Shown here: piece by piece, positions 33,916 through 44,229 of the stretch | How positions within the stretch are numbered: the first letter of the stretch is position 1 | Layout: each line of letters starts with the position of its first letter | Assembly (NCBI GenBank): GCA_900618795.1 | Contig: UYJD01000016.1 | Coordinates: 186,001 to 250,000 of the forward strand | Reading direction: 5' to 3' | Origin: Cyanodermella asteris | Taxonomy: Eukaryota; Ascomycota; Lecanoromycetes; Ostropales; Stictidaceae | Length of the DNA: 64,000 nucleotides | Translations under genes and position numbers: made by a program | The notes under the pieces: model-generated | Databases searched by the model: none | Told to the model about the DNA's origin: nothing | What the model saw: the letters and a program-made list of their open reading frames with translations, nothing else

Positions 33916-35396
33916 ATGATGTCGCGTAAGGGTGTCAGTCTGTACGCGGAGTTCCTCCTGAACATATCCCAGGTTACAATTTTCGCAAATCTTGCTCTCA
34001 CCGGCAATGATGATGAAACCGCACACTTTGCCTCTGATAGAAAGCGAATCAAGATCACTTATGCCGGTAGTGAGGCAGTCATAACCTATCCAAATGGCAT
34101 ATCTGGCACTGCGATTGTACATCTTCCCATCAAGGCCGCCGCGCAGCTGTCACTCCGACTTGAGATTACGGAGAAGGGTGACCCGTACTGGAAGAACTCG
34201 CTAGAGACTCTCAATGACAGTCCTTGGGCCGCACATTCGTTCACCGGACAGACTACGATTGCTTGTCGCCGGTGTAAAACGATATTTTGTGAGGCTGGCC
34301 AGGTCAGTGACTGGAGAGATCTGCCGCGAGGTGACTGGGCAGAGGCAATGGATTTATGGCATTGTCACAAACCGACCGACAGCGAGCACGCCCAGCCTCA
34401 CCAAGGGAGGGACTACGAGAAGGCTGGTATTTTTGAAATGCGACCAAGAGTTGCTCTTATCGACTCTAGCGACATTATACTCCACAAGTCAGATGTCGGA
34501 TCTTTGAATGTACGTTTTTATGTTTTTTTTATTTTTATACTTTTGGTGACGAGCTCGGGCAAAAAGAAGGCCCCGTGTCCTGTGCAATGGCATGGGGCCG
34601 ATACAGATGCCCTAGAACAAAACCATGAGGCTGCTGCATCCGTGATCAAGTCCTACCCTCGACAGTATTCACAGCTGATGACGGGTTGTTTTGTCAGCCT
34701 GGATGCAGCTCCAATTCTCAATGACTGAGCATTCTCGAGGAAGGGACGTTCGGTAGTGCCAAGTGGGACAAGCTGACAACGAAATACAGGTTGGCGAAAT
34801 CGAGGAAGATCAAGATATGCGTTGTACAGAGTGCAAGGAGGTGGTCGGGACTGCGACTTCCACTGATGCATACAAATTACATAAATGGAATCTATCGGTC
34901 CGAAGGTCGGCATCCACAGACTGGGAAGCGAGTGATGTCCAGAGTCTAGTATGCGTCCAGCTGCTGGAGCTTAGTGACAGTCAGGGCTCGAAAAAGTTTC
35001 TCCTGGAAAGTGCTACCACTGCGCAGCCCGCACAGCGATTGCTAGTAAGCATCATGCCCCACTGCTTCTCCGTGCGCTAATAGGCCTCAGATTTGGATTC
35101 TCAACCCCGACTTGAAGTATTGCGCCTCGTATGTGGGGGATGGGCATCCTCGCAGAGCCATGAAAGTCCTCTATCAAGACCCTGACCCAGCAGCACCTGA
35201 AGTTGGTCCTAATCGCTATGACTCGAGCTTGCAGCTTCCGGACGGCATTTTGACGGAGGTGCGAGATGCACTGACGAATAGTAACGAGATGTTGCCTTCG
35301 ACTGCGAGAATGGTGCAGGGTTGGAATGCTGGTCTGCTGGATCGCTTCAACCCTGTGAACTATGCCGCATCTTCCAACCGAAGGCATGCACCCTGA
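33916..35396 (+). CDS. HECT-like E2-binding ubiquitin ligase (UBE3D / HECT_2 family)
   Basis: Exons 33916-34509, 34790-35044 and 35091-35396 give 384 aa. The start is the ATG pair at 33916/33919 (MMSRKGVSLYAEFLLNISQV), matching how the family begins; the open frame upstream has no ATG. The N-terminal beta-rich half includes GTAIVHLPIKA. A zinc-type CRRC near residue 117 is followed by the family hallmark DLPRGDWAEAMDLWHCHKP at about 135-155. Exon 2 supplies a second Cys pair (RCTECKEVVG), and the C-terminus has IWILNPDLKYCAS. HECT_2 proteins such as human UBE3D bind E2 enzymes and act as E3 ligases. The first intron, 280 bp, is unusually long for this window. Confidence 0.82.
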
Positions 35397-35516
35397 TTAC
35401 AGGGTCACACACGATGGTGGATAGAGGGTATTCATGGTTGAGTCTGGCCGGCGGTATCATCGTCTGATCACCCCTTGCGGGAATTGGGGCATTTAGTGAT
35501 GCTGCAACGGCTTCGT

Positions 35517-36308
35517 TCATCCCTGTTTGAGGAACGGATAGCCCATCTCCTCCTCAAGTCGTTCCGATTCAAGACCTAGCGCGTGGCGATAGCTTCGGAC
35601 TTCATTCTGAAGACCAGAGATGATACGCAACGGTTCATCCTCCTCTTCACACCGTAGTCTGTAGGATTTGCGCAGCATCTCCAGACTTTGAAGAAATCGG
35701 GAATGCCATTCGTCTCTCTCCATTCGTGTTCGTAAATGGGCGTCTTTCTCATCTTGGAGAAGCTGGTTATATTCCCGTTGTGTCTTCACCTTCTCCGTTT
35801 CCTTGTCAAATGAGACACTGCGAACCTGTTCCAGAACGCCGCCGATGGCCGTTTCGTACTCTCCAATGAGCCTGGTATTCTCCCGCTGTTCGCTTAGTAG
35901 TACCTCCTTGGTGTTTTGTAAAGCTAGATTTTCGCGAGTCAGCTCTGCGATACGAGCGCCTGCATCAGACTTAGCAACATGGCACGGGTGGGATCGAGAA
36001 TTGCACGAACGTGCGGGCTCCGAAAGTTCCTGGTTGGGGCCCTCGTCGCCAGCGGGGACGATGCCTCGATTCTGCATTGTCCATTAGCGCTGTCTATGCT
36101 TAGCTCAACCCCATTTCTTTCATACCGCGTATTGCTCTGCACTGGCGACGATGCCCTGTGTCTTTGCACGGTTCTCTCTCAGAACGTCGCTAAGCTCGAG
36201 GAGCTTTTGGTAAAGCATATTGATATCCATTTGGCCGCGATTTGCTGTGAGTGATGCCACCCCGTTAACGGACGGGGCTGGCCCGCCACCGTTAGAGATG
36301 CTTCCCAT
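35517..36308 (-). CDS. Coiled-coil protein, probable SIKE/FGFR1OP2-like STRIPAK component
   Basis: Exons 36126-36308 and 35517-36071 join in phase across a 54-bp intron (245 aa). The start is the first ATG after an in-frame TAG. After a Gly/Ser/Asn-rich leader comes NMLYQKLLELSDVLRENRAK, then a long coiled coil with ELTRENLALQNTKEVL and the stretch SEQRENTRLIGEYETAIGGV. That 'QRENTRLIGEYE' block is what I associate with the SIKE/FGFR1OP2 family, small coiled-coil subunits of the STRIPAK phosphatase-kinase complex (Sci1/SipC in fungi, needed for fruiting-body development). Assignment rests on this motif and on size, so it is moderate. No enzymatic domain is visible. Confidence 0.6.
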
Positions 36309-36846
36309 CCCGCAAGGCAAGTCAATCTATGCCAGGTGCATTGTATTCGTGAAACGCGGAACGAAATGCTTGGTTGGCCGCGGCACCTTGCGGCTGACTT
36401 TCGCCTGTTCGGAATACGTCTCCGCGTTTGCTGTCCATTCAATTCAAGCAAGGCATCGTCACCCTGCTCTCGTCCGGTGGCACTGACTTATCTGAAGCAT
36501 CTGTGGCCCGATTGAACAGCTGCTCTACCACTGGAATAGACCTTCGAGGCACACATTGTTTTCGAATGTCTATGAGTAGGTCGATCACAGATAAAGAATC
36601 GACTCGGGTCAGTCTACGAGCTATCACATGGTTTCTTTGCAATCGTTGTTTCACTATCATGGCCACGATGATAATCCGCAAGCCATCTCGACTGCGTAGC
36701 ACTGTGAACGACCGGCAATCGGCATCTTGCTATCATTTTACATATCCAGTGGCTCGCTGTATTTGAGGTGGCAACAAGGTTGCGACGCTTGCACTGTATA
36801 GCCACTTTTGGGTGTAATCGCATAAAGCTGACAATTCAAGATCACT
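36309..36846. other. Intergenic region between SIKE-like and FTA4 genes
   Basis: Mostly uncharacterised. On the minus strand 36439-36702 holds an open frame whose middle, RVDSLSVIDLLIDIRKQCVP, looks protein-like, but I found neither a convincing start nor splice partners. Confidence 0.35.
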
Positions 36847-37597
36847 TCAAGTCTTTCGATTCACTTGACGCAGCAAGGCGTTCATATCCCGCATTTCTTT
36901 CATCAGCTGCCCATCTCGAGTCGCCAATTCCGATTGGAGGTTTTGTTGTGGCCGTTCGAGGACAGAAGTATCGGAAACCAGCCTCTCCAGCAGCCGCACC
37001 CCAGCTTCCAGCTCGTACCTACGCTGTTTCAAAGCGACCAGTCTATCTCGAAGCTGGGCGTACCTGGATGTGGTATGAGTAGAGTAAACAGCCATGGATG
37101 CTGAGTCGACCTACCTTTGGGTTTCTGCAAATGTTTCAAGACCACTTTCGTGCATTGCCACATCAGGCGACCACCTCTCAGGTAAATGTCCCCTGGTGCT
37201 AGAGTTGTGAGCGAAAGGTGAGTTTGAATAACGGAAATGTACAGCGGTACCTGTCGCTTGAAGGATCGAAGGACGTTGTGTGCTTCTCCACCACTGCCCG
37301 CCCCCGAGCGCTCATCAAATGCCACCCATAATCGATCTGGTCGGCTAGGGTACTAGTTGCTTCGGGAGGATATACAGAACGATTGTAACCTCTTATGGTT
37401 GCGCTTACTGCCGATATGGTCAACAAACGAAGCACCTGAAGCTCGAGAATGTGGGGTAGGTCACCTTGCTCGCCAACTCTCTCTGTAACAGCCAGCGAAA
37501 CATTGGCCGACGCATCGGATGACTCGTGGGCTTGGCTCAACTTGACCGGGGTGTCCAGGACGCGGATTTGCCCGAGTATGAAAGAGCGAGTATCCAT
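36847..37597 (-). CDS. FTA4: Kinetochore protein Fta4 (Sim4/COMA complex, CENP-U-like)
   Basis: Exons 37251-37597, 37115-37198 and 36847-37063 join in phase with introns of 52 and 51 bp (215 aa). The protein begins MDTRSFILGQIRVLDTPVKL, continues with helices around ILELQVLRLLTISAVSATIR and the NRSVYPPEATSTLADQIDY stretch, and exon 2 supplies GHLPERWSPD. After the last intron RYAQLRDRLVALKQRRYELE starts a C-terminal coiled coil ending MRDMNALLRQVNRKT. This order (N-terminal helices, 'YxPxATxxxAxQID', 'LPExW', 'RYxxLxxRLxxLxxRR') is the pattern of the Fta4 family, inner-kinetochore proteins of the Sim4 complex. The length is close to the usual 220-260. Confidence 0.8.
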
Positions 37598-38817
37598 TTC
37601 GGGCGGTTCAGCCTTCGAATGATCTGTTCAGAGCGCTTGTGCAGTATCCTGCAGCCAGATAGTTCCGGCGGAATTTGATAGCACGCCTATTGTTTCGTTC
37701 TGGTATCGACCTCCGGCACCTCGACCCGCTACTGAAGTTTGCACAGGTTGGAATTGCAGCTGGCAACTTAATCTCCTTCCGTTAATCAAACTGGACTGAA
37801 ATTGACTCGCCACCTTGGTCGGATTCGTTTCGAGCAGTCATCGAGGTGGCCACTTTGGGTTGTTGATGGTAGATCCGCTTTGGAATGCGACTTTCTAGTA
37901 TGCAGACATCGTGCACGAGACTGATATAATGATCATGTCTTCCCAAGTGCACGAGCAAGAGTACTACTCGCAGGCCCGGGTTGAGTGCGCCGATAAGAGT
38001 CCCTTCAATATTTCTGCTGCCTGTTCCGTCAAGCGTGTTGCTTAGTGAACTGGTGAGCTTCGCAGCGATCAATTCCAACTGATACCGTACTGTTCACCGA
38101 CGTTGCCAGACTCACTAATGACTGGTGCTGGGCGACCCTTGTTGAGGTCCTTGCCCAATTCGCGTGCACGGCCTGCTGGCCGAGTCGAAAACAGCGGGGC
38201 CGAACGACGTTCCACCAACGCGTCGGCTTCGCTGGACGTTGTGCTTACCAAGTACCTACCAAGATGGGCGCTACGACCTGCATTCATAGTGATCTTGTCC
38301 GCTCATATTGCAAGGTCCACACCAGGCAATACAGCGCCTTCATGGCGCGGTCAAGCGAGTTTTCTCGAGGCTCCTCAAAGTACTGGGACCGTAACTGATG
38401 GAGCACCTCGGCTTCTCCGTTTGCGAATCTTGAGAGCCTTTCGCGCTGCCAGCTAGTTCTGCCTACAAATTACCTTGTCAATCACCCATGCAGGTAAAAC
38501 CTCAGCCAGCCATCTATCACCGCTCATGGGCCAACAAAGTTGTGTGCGGATCTCCAGATTTGTGCTATGGCGCTTCCCAACCCCACATTACGTCGTCATA
38601 GGCTCGATATTGTGGACGTATTTGAAGGCAGTGGCTCGGCTGCATCCATGCCCGAGATAATCAAACATCTGACGTATTTACGAGAGGCGAGTAGATATTA
38701 TAAGTTGCCCTTCCTGCTGCTGTCCGAACGTGTTGCCTTCTGTTCTATTGTCAGTCCACCCGCACTGAGTTGCATCATTCGCACCTTTGCTCAAATCGAG
38801 AGTCTTTCGGCCCCACC
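37598..38817. other. 1.2-kb region with unassigned open frames
   Basis: It lies between FTA4 (minus) and the aldo-keto reductase (plus). Several mid-size frames exist on both strands; the only pair that looks protein-like is annotated separately at 37782-38287. Confidence 0.4.
37782..38287 (-). CDS. Possible small hypothetical gene, function unknown
   Basis: Two overlapping minus-strand frames follow one another: 38069-38287 (starts MNAGRSAHLGRYLVSTTSSE, Ser/Arg/Ala-rich like a mitochondrial presequence) and 37782-38078, which contains GTLIGALNPGLRVVLLLVHL and then a DHYISLVHDVCILESRIPKR stretch. The second has an alternation of hydrophobic and polar residues that looks like folded protein. 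I could not find a GT..AG pair of normal length that joins them in phase, so the model is tentative. No family was recognised. An alternative is that only one of the two is real, or neither. Confidence 0.3.
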
Positions 38818-39911
38818 ATGCCTTTGATCACCGGCACCAAGAAGCCAAGGGTAGGCAGGAACTCGAGTTTGAAATTCTGATCTTCACAAGATATTGACGC
38901 TTTCAGGTCATCCTTGGGCTTATGACCTTTGGGCCGGACCCGTCTACCGGAGCGCGAGTTACCTCTCTTGATGATTACAACCAATGTCTCGACCTTCTTC
39001 AGTCACAAGGATACAACGAAGTTGATACCGCACGCGCATATGTCGGCGGCAAACAAGAAGCCTTCACCCGCGACGCTAAATGGCAAGAACGAGGCCTGAC
39101 GCTCGCTACTAAATGCTATCCTACTGAAGCTGGGATTCACGAACCCGAAAAACTGAAAGCTTCTTTGAACGAGTCCCTGAAGCAGCTCGGTGCAAAGTGC
39201 GTCGACATCTTCTACCTGCACGCCGCGGACAGGTCGGTGCCTTTTGAAAAGACACTCAAGGCGTGCAACGAGCTACACCAGGAGGGCAAATTCGTGCGAC
39301 TTGGACTGAGCAATTTCACTGCTTTTGAGGTTGCGGAGGTTGTCATGACATGCCGTCAGCACGGATGGGTAAGGCCGAGCATCTACCAGGGAATGTACAA
39401 TGCCATCACGCGGAATCTGGCTAGCGAGCTTATACCAGCTTGTCACAGGTACGGAATTGATGTTGTGGTATACAACCCACTCGCCGGCGGCCTATTCTCT
39501 GGCAAAATTAAATTCACTGACGTCCCAGCCGAGGGACGGTTCAGCGACGAGGCAAGGTCGGGAGCCATGTATAGGAAGCGCTATTTCAGGGATTCAACGT
39601 TTGAGGCCCTCCGCCTTATCGAGCCTGTCGCGAAGAAGCACAACCTGACGTTGCTTGAGATTGCCCTTAGATGGATGGTCCACCACTCGGAATTAAAGGT
39701 CCAAGAGGGCAATGATGGCATCATCGTCGGTGTCAGCAGTCAATCACAGCTCAAAAGCAATCTGACAGATCTCGAAAAAGGCCCTCTTCCGGACGATGTC
39801 GTAAAGGCACTCGATGATGCTTGGCTTGTGAGCAAGCCGACGTCTGCACCATACTGGCATCTGGATCTCAAGTACACGTACGACACCTGCCAGGCTTTGT
39901 TTGGCCGGTGA
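38818..39911 (+). CDS. Aldo-keto reductase, AKR7 (aflatoxin aldehyde reductase) type
   Basis: A short first exon (38818-38850, MPLITGTKKPR) is joined across a 56-bp intron to 38907-39911 starting VILGLMTFGPD; total 345 aa. The AKR tetrad can be seen: Asp and Tyr in EVDTARAYVGGKQE, Lys in LATKCYP and His in IFYLHAADR. Further AKR7 signatures are GLSNFTAFEVAEV, the YQGMYNAITR segment and YGIDVVVYNPLAGGLFSGK. The C-terminal NADPH-binding part contains IIVGVSSQSQLKSNL. These enzymes reduce aldehydes and dicarbonyls with NADPH in the cytosol and act in detoxification. Physiological substrate is not deducible. No secondary-metabolism cluster surrounds it. Confidence 0.9.
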
Positions 39912-41003
39912 AACAGGCGTCGGAGTCCAAAACTCTGACAGTCCCGAGCATCTGGCGCATCCGGTAACCAGCCTTACAGTCGCGAAGTATTCGAAACCAA
40001 AGGTGTTACCTACAGCTGAGGATAGCCAATAGCTGTATGATCAATAGTACCTATGTGCAGACGACGTCGTTAAATGTTTGAATGAATTAATGCTAGAGGC
40101 CCCAAGCAACTAAGGGCAGCGGCTGAAATCACGTCACGTGATTATGCAGCACTGCCGTCTCCTCCCCTGTGACATGGGTAATTGTCACTTTGTCAAACGG
40201 GTGTCGTGAGCCAATTCGATCCTTGTCTTGGACTTTGAACCGTAGACCGGCTGTGCGCAATCTTTTGTCACGAATAGGTGAGGTGGATGATTGCAGGTCA
40301 TGCCATGTGCTCAATGCCTGCTAGCCTGGTTGCACAAAGGCCGCGCTCTTCCACCGTCCGCGCACAGCCGGCGTGTTTGACCCCATCTCAGCCACGCGCG
40401 AGAGCCTTATCACTACTTTCGATCCTTCCATGTCAGCTTGCAACGCCAAGGGGCGCTCAGGAGGCTTGAACTCGTCTGTCGACCATGGTTTCGCTTCCTG
40501 ACCTCTCACTCGCGATGACTCTGCAGCCATGTTTGAATGGTACCGACGCTCGGTCGCCCAGCTCATGGCCGCTAATGTACGCGCCATGGCTTGGAACTGG
40601 ATCGGCATTGAGTCGCAGCACTGTTCGCTGCAGAAAAAGTCCAGGCAGACCATGTCTGTCGAACAAAAGCAGTGCCATGTGGTAGACCCTGGCGGGGCGG
40701 ACACAACGCTAGGGGCGGAGAAGTAACAGCACTTCGAATTAGCCTCGTCGAGCCGGATGGCCTGGCTAGACACGTCTCCCGCTAGTGATCGCACACTGTT
40801 CTTTCTCTTACCTCGCCGATCTGTCACAGTTCTCAGAGGCCTGCTCCTTTCTTAACTTCCGAGTGTTGATCTTCGTTTCATTAGTGTCCTTGGCAAGTTT
40901 CTGTTTGTACCACTCGTCCTTATATATTGCACAACTCGATCCAGCCATAGGATCCAGCCTTATCTATCGAGATCTACCATCGAACGCGAAACGATAGCCC
41001 CTC
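39912..41003. other. 1.1-kb intergenic region upstream of the SesA-like gene
   Basis: It holds the 3' UTR of the aldo-keto reductase and the promoter of the next gene. A 168-codon minus-strand frame (40321-40827) was judged spurious. A TATA-like sequence lies near the right end. Confidence 0.4.
40919..40928 (+). promoter_or_regulatory. TATA-like element of the SesA-like gene
   Basis: The sequence ctta tatatt is about 75-85 bp upstream of the ATG at 41004, followed by a C/A-rich leader. Confidence 0.4.
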
Positions 41004-43396
41004 ATGGCCGAGGTGTTGGCCGTGGTCGGCATCGTGTCCAACATTCTCCAGCTTGCCGACTTTTGTGCCAAGGTTACAGATCGAACACTGGAGTTTGCCG
41101 GTAGGGCAGCGCAACTTCCAGGTACTTTCAGCGACCTTCGTGTGGTTATGTCACTGGTAGCTCTCAACCTTCAGAAGCTCCAGTCTCGCATAGAGTCCAC
41201 AACGCCCACCCGGGAAGAGCTTCGCACCATGAAGGATGTAGTCAAGGTCATTGAGCGGGAAGCCAAGATCGTCCAGCACTACTTGGACAAGCACCTCCCC
41301 AAACCAGACGCTCCTTGGGTTAAGGTTACTATGAAAGCCATCATCAGTGTCTTTTCTGAGAGTAAAATCAAGCGCGCCACGGAAGGTATCATGGCAAAGT
41401 GTGAACTACTTGGACAGACGGTTACTGCCAGTCTGCCAACTGCGGAGGAGATTGCCAAGGCGGTTAACGAAAGGCAGACCTCGACAATTGATCGGAGGTT
41501 GTCGATTATGTTGGACAAAATGAAGGTAGGCACGCCAGTCTCTTTGCTATTCTTCCGTCTTGAGAGGAGATCGAGATGTTCTTGAACCTTCTTTTCTAGT
41601 TGCTGCTACAAGCTCCACCAGTTGGTCTGTTCCAGACGATGTCCATGTAGGCAATGAAGTCTTGTCCTGATGCAAAACCTCCTCGTAGCAATCTACGCAG
41701 CTGACAATTCCAGAACAACGCTGTCTCGAAAACAGCCATCAACAAGACTACATTCAACAACCAACAACATCAACATCGACACACCACTACAGGCCATGCT
41801 ATTAACGTGAAAGGTCACACTCAGATAAACAACACATATATCACTGTACAGATGAGTTACGATGAGCTTGGAGCCCAGATGGACCAGGGAGCTCTGACCA
41901 AAGCATCATTGACTGTTCCCGGCACAAATCTTCCCTTCCATCCCCTCATGAAATCTGTCAGTAACCCGGATCTTCATGGCTCGGCATTGCCGCCAAAACG
42001 TCGCAAACCTGGCCCTTTGCCCCCAAGTGGGTCAGGCTTCGTGGTCGAGGAATCATCTGACGATGAGCACCAAGCAAGTACTCCTCGAGGCACGTCACCC
42101 CACCCTGACGTGTCTCGAAGATCAACAACGGGCGGTGCCAATTCTCGGTCCAGGACCCCGCAGCCTTCAATGATGACTGCTTTCGACCCACCCTCATTAG
42201 ACACCCGTACCGTCCCCGGGTCTCCAGGTAAAAGATCGTTTCCGTCATCAAGAAGCCGGCCGCCACCTACAGATACGCAGTCCGAGATTTGGGACAACCG
42301 AACCGTTGCGCCTTCCGTGATACCTTCCAATATTGGCTCTACCATCGGTCTGGGCCACGATAGAGTCCCACAGGCTCCTAACCTAACTGGGCCGACTATA
42401 CCTTCGCCACGCTCCTCGTACACAAGCACTCGCTCGGCGAACTCTCGAAACCATCGTCCAGCTTTGAGCAGTGACTCAATACCAACTACAAACTATCTAG
42501 CATCTCCTGTCTCGTCCGATTTTCTGCACTCGTCAGTCTTCGAGCTCGATGGCGGCACCGCCTATATCGCGGCCTCTCTTTCCGGCGTCGAGTCCGCCAG
42601 CGACGTGAACACGGCCAGCGACGCATGGTCCGAAACAATGGGAGCCCCTACGTATGTTGACACCGATGGAACTGCTTCCATAATATCTGGAACGACTGTT
42701 GTAGAGGACCACGACGCAATCAACACAGTAAACAGCTTCATTCGCTCCGGCGCCGTAGTCGTAACGACCAACCCGTCCGAAGCAAAACGAGCATACATGA
42801 GTGCGATGAATACCTGCAAGACGATCGTGGCTTACTCACCCGCCTTTTCCGTCCGCAAATTCCGGGCTTTGACACTTTCGGCAGTTGGTTTGTCACTATG
42901 CACCATGGATCGAGAGCGATACCTTCGTAAAGCGAGAGACTACAACACGCAGGCGATGACAGCGGCTAACAGGACTAATGATCTGGCATTAGTGACGCGG
43001 GTACGGCTCGACGAGGCGGATCTGCAGATGAAGGAAGCGCGCATGCTGGAAAAGAAGGGAGCGGGGCCAGATGCAACTATGAAGGAATTTACGGCATTCG
43101 GGACGTATCAGACAATTGCGTCGGAGCTGAACGGGCAGACTCATAGTGTACTCGATTGCAATACGCAAGCACTGGCTTTACTTGGTTGTGGCAAACTGGC
43201 GGCCATGCTGGGGCGGAATCCGGGCTCATTCAGCACGAGCATGGGGACCGTACAACCGCCCAGGACGTACTTGGACCAGGCCTTCCAAAGCTGCAATCGA
43301 GGGCGTGGGTTCCAGGGTGCGCGACAGGACGATCTGGCGCTTTTGAGAGACACGGAGGAGCAGGTGCAGAAGACGATCACGCGCATGGGACGATAG
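41004..43396 (+). CDS. SesA-like (NLR N-terminal type) protein with Asn/His-rich linker
   Basis: Exon 1 (41004-41525) encodes an all-helical domain starting MAEVLAVVGIVSNILQLADF, with GRAAQLPGTFSDLRVVMSLV, of the kind found at the N-terminus of fungal NACHT/NB-ARC STAND proteins (SesA / HeLo-like cell-death domains). The simplest model joins it at 41714 to a frame running to 43396 (734 aa). The new exon opens with a polar linker, TTFNNQQHQHRHTTTGHAIN, then VKGHTQINNTYITVQ, followed by about 300 Ser/Pro/Thr-rich residues and a helical C-terminal domain (from about FIRSGAVVVTTNPSEAKRAY) that I do not recognise. No NACHT or NB-ARC motif is present. A 47-bp candidate exon at 41600-41646 breaks the frame, so the 188-bp intron is preferred; intron retention would give a 193-aa protein with the helical domain alone. 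The linker recalls amyloid signalling motifs; this is inference. Confidence 0.6.
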
Positions 43397-44229
43397 GATC
43401 AATGCAGTGGCGTCTGGCATACAGGTCTGGATCATGACACTTTGATGAGTAGCGTGGGCGTCGAGCGGCTCACAATGAACAAACATTACTATCTATCAAG
43501 ATAGAGGGGAAGAGCTAAAGCGCTCCTCGTCTTTTTAAATGAAGTCCTGAACAGCATTTACCTTCCCTTTCAGCCTCGACGCCCTGTCCCAGATTTTCAA
43601 TGTTCGGCTGCGACGAAGTCCGTACGATAAAACGTTGATTTGAGCTTCAGTTCAAGTAGATGTATCTCTTCATGCAACTCGATCAACTTGGGTAACCAAG
43701 GGAATCATAGCACTTGTAATGCATCTCATAAGAATCTGACAGCGAAGAGGTAGGTCATGCTGTCGATACCAAGTCAGAGCCAACCCGATCTTGAATCTTG
43801 CTTGTCATAGTCTTCCATTATGGTATCGCGGTCACTGCCCGGATCGTCTATTCGCCCGTTATCGCTCGAACGGGAATCATTTTGCATGACTTGTTGCAAG
43901 TTGGGATCAATGTTAGGGGGCGGAGAGGCGAAGCTGGTGCTATTGAGTTCCCCAGAATCGGCACAGTTCGAGTCATGACCACCATAAGTCACGGTCAAGC
44001 GTTGTCGGATACCAGTTGATGCAGCGGAAACGGTCGTTGATATGGCTGTCGCCTGGACTGCAAACAGATTGATACCAGGGTCAACCAGACCTCCTGTGTG
44101 TGTGCTATCAGGCGCTGGCCACTTCGGTGCACATCCAATACGTTCATCAGATTGTCCACGAATCGTAACTTCGCTCGCCGCACTTGTTGATGTCGAGGTT
44201 GTTCGCGAGGGGATGCCTTCCGCGGAGTC
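43397..44229. other. Convergent 3' region, SesA-like / Zn2Cys6 genes
   Basis: About 830 bp between two convergent stops. Only short frames with no recognisable content are present. Confidence 0.4.

Noticed and set aside
40321-40827. 168-codon Cys-containing minus-strand frame
   Set aside because: No recognisable domain, no conserved start and no splice signals; it sits in promoter DNA of the SesA-like gene.
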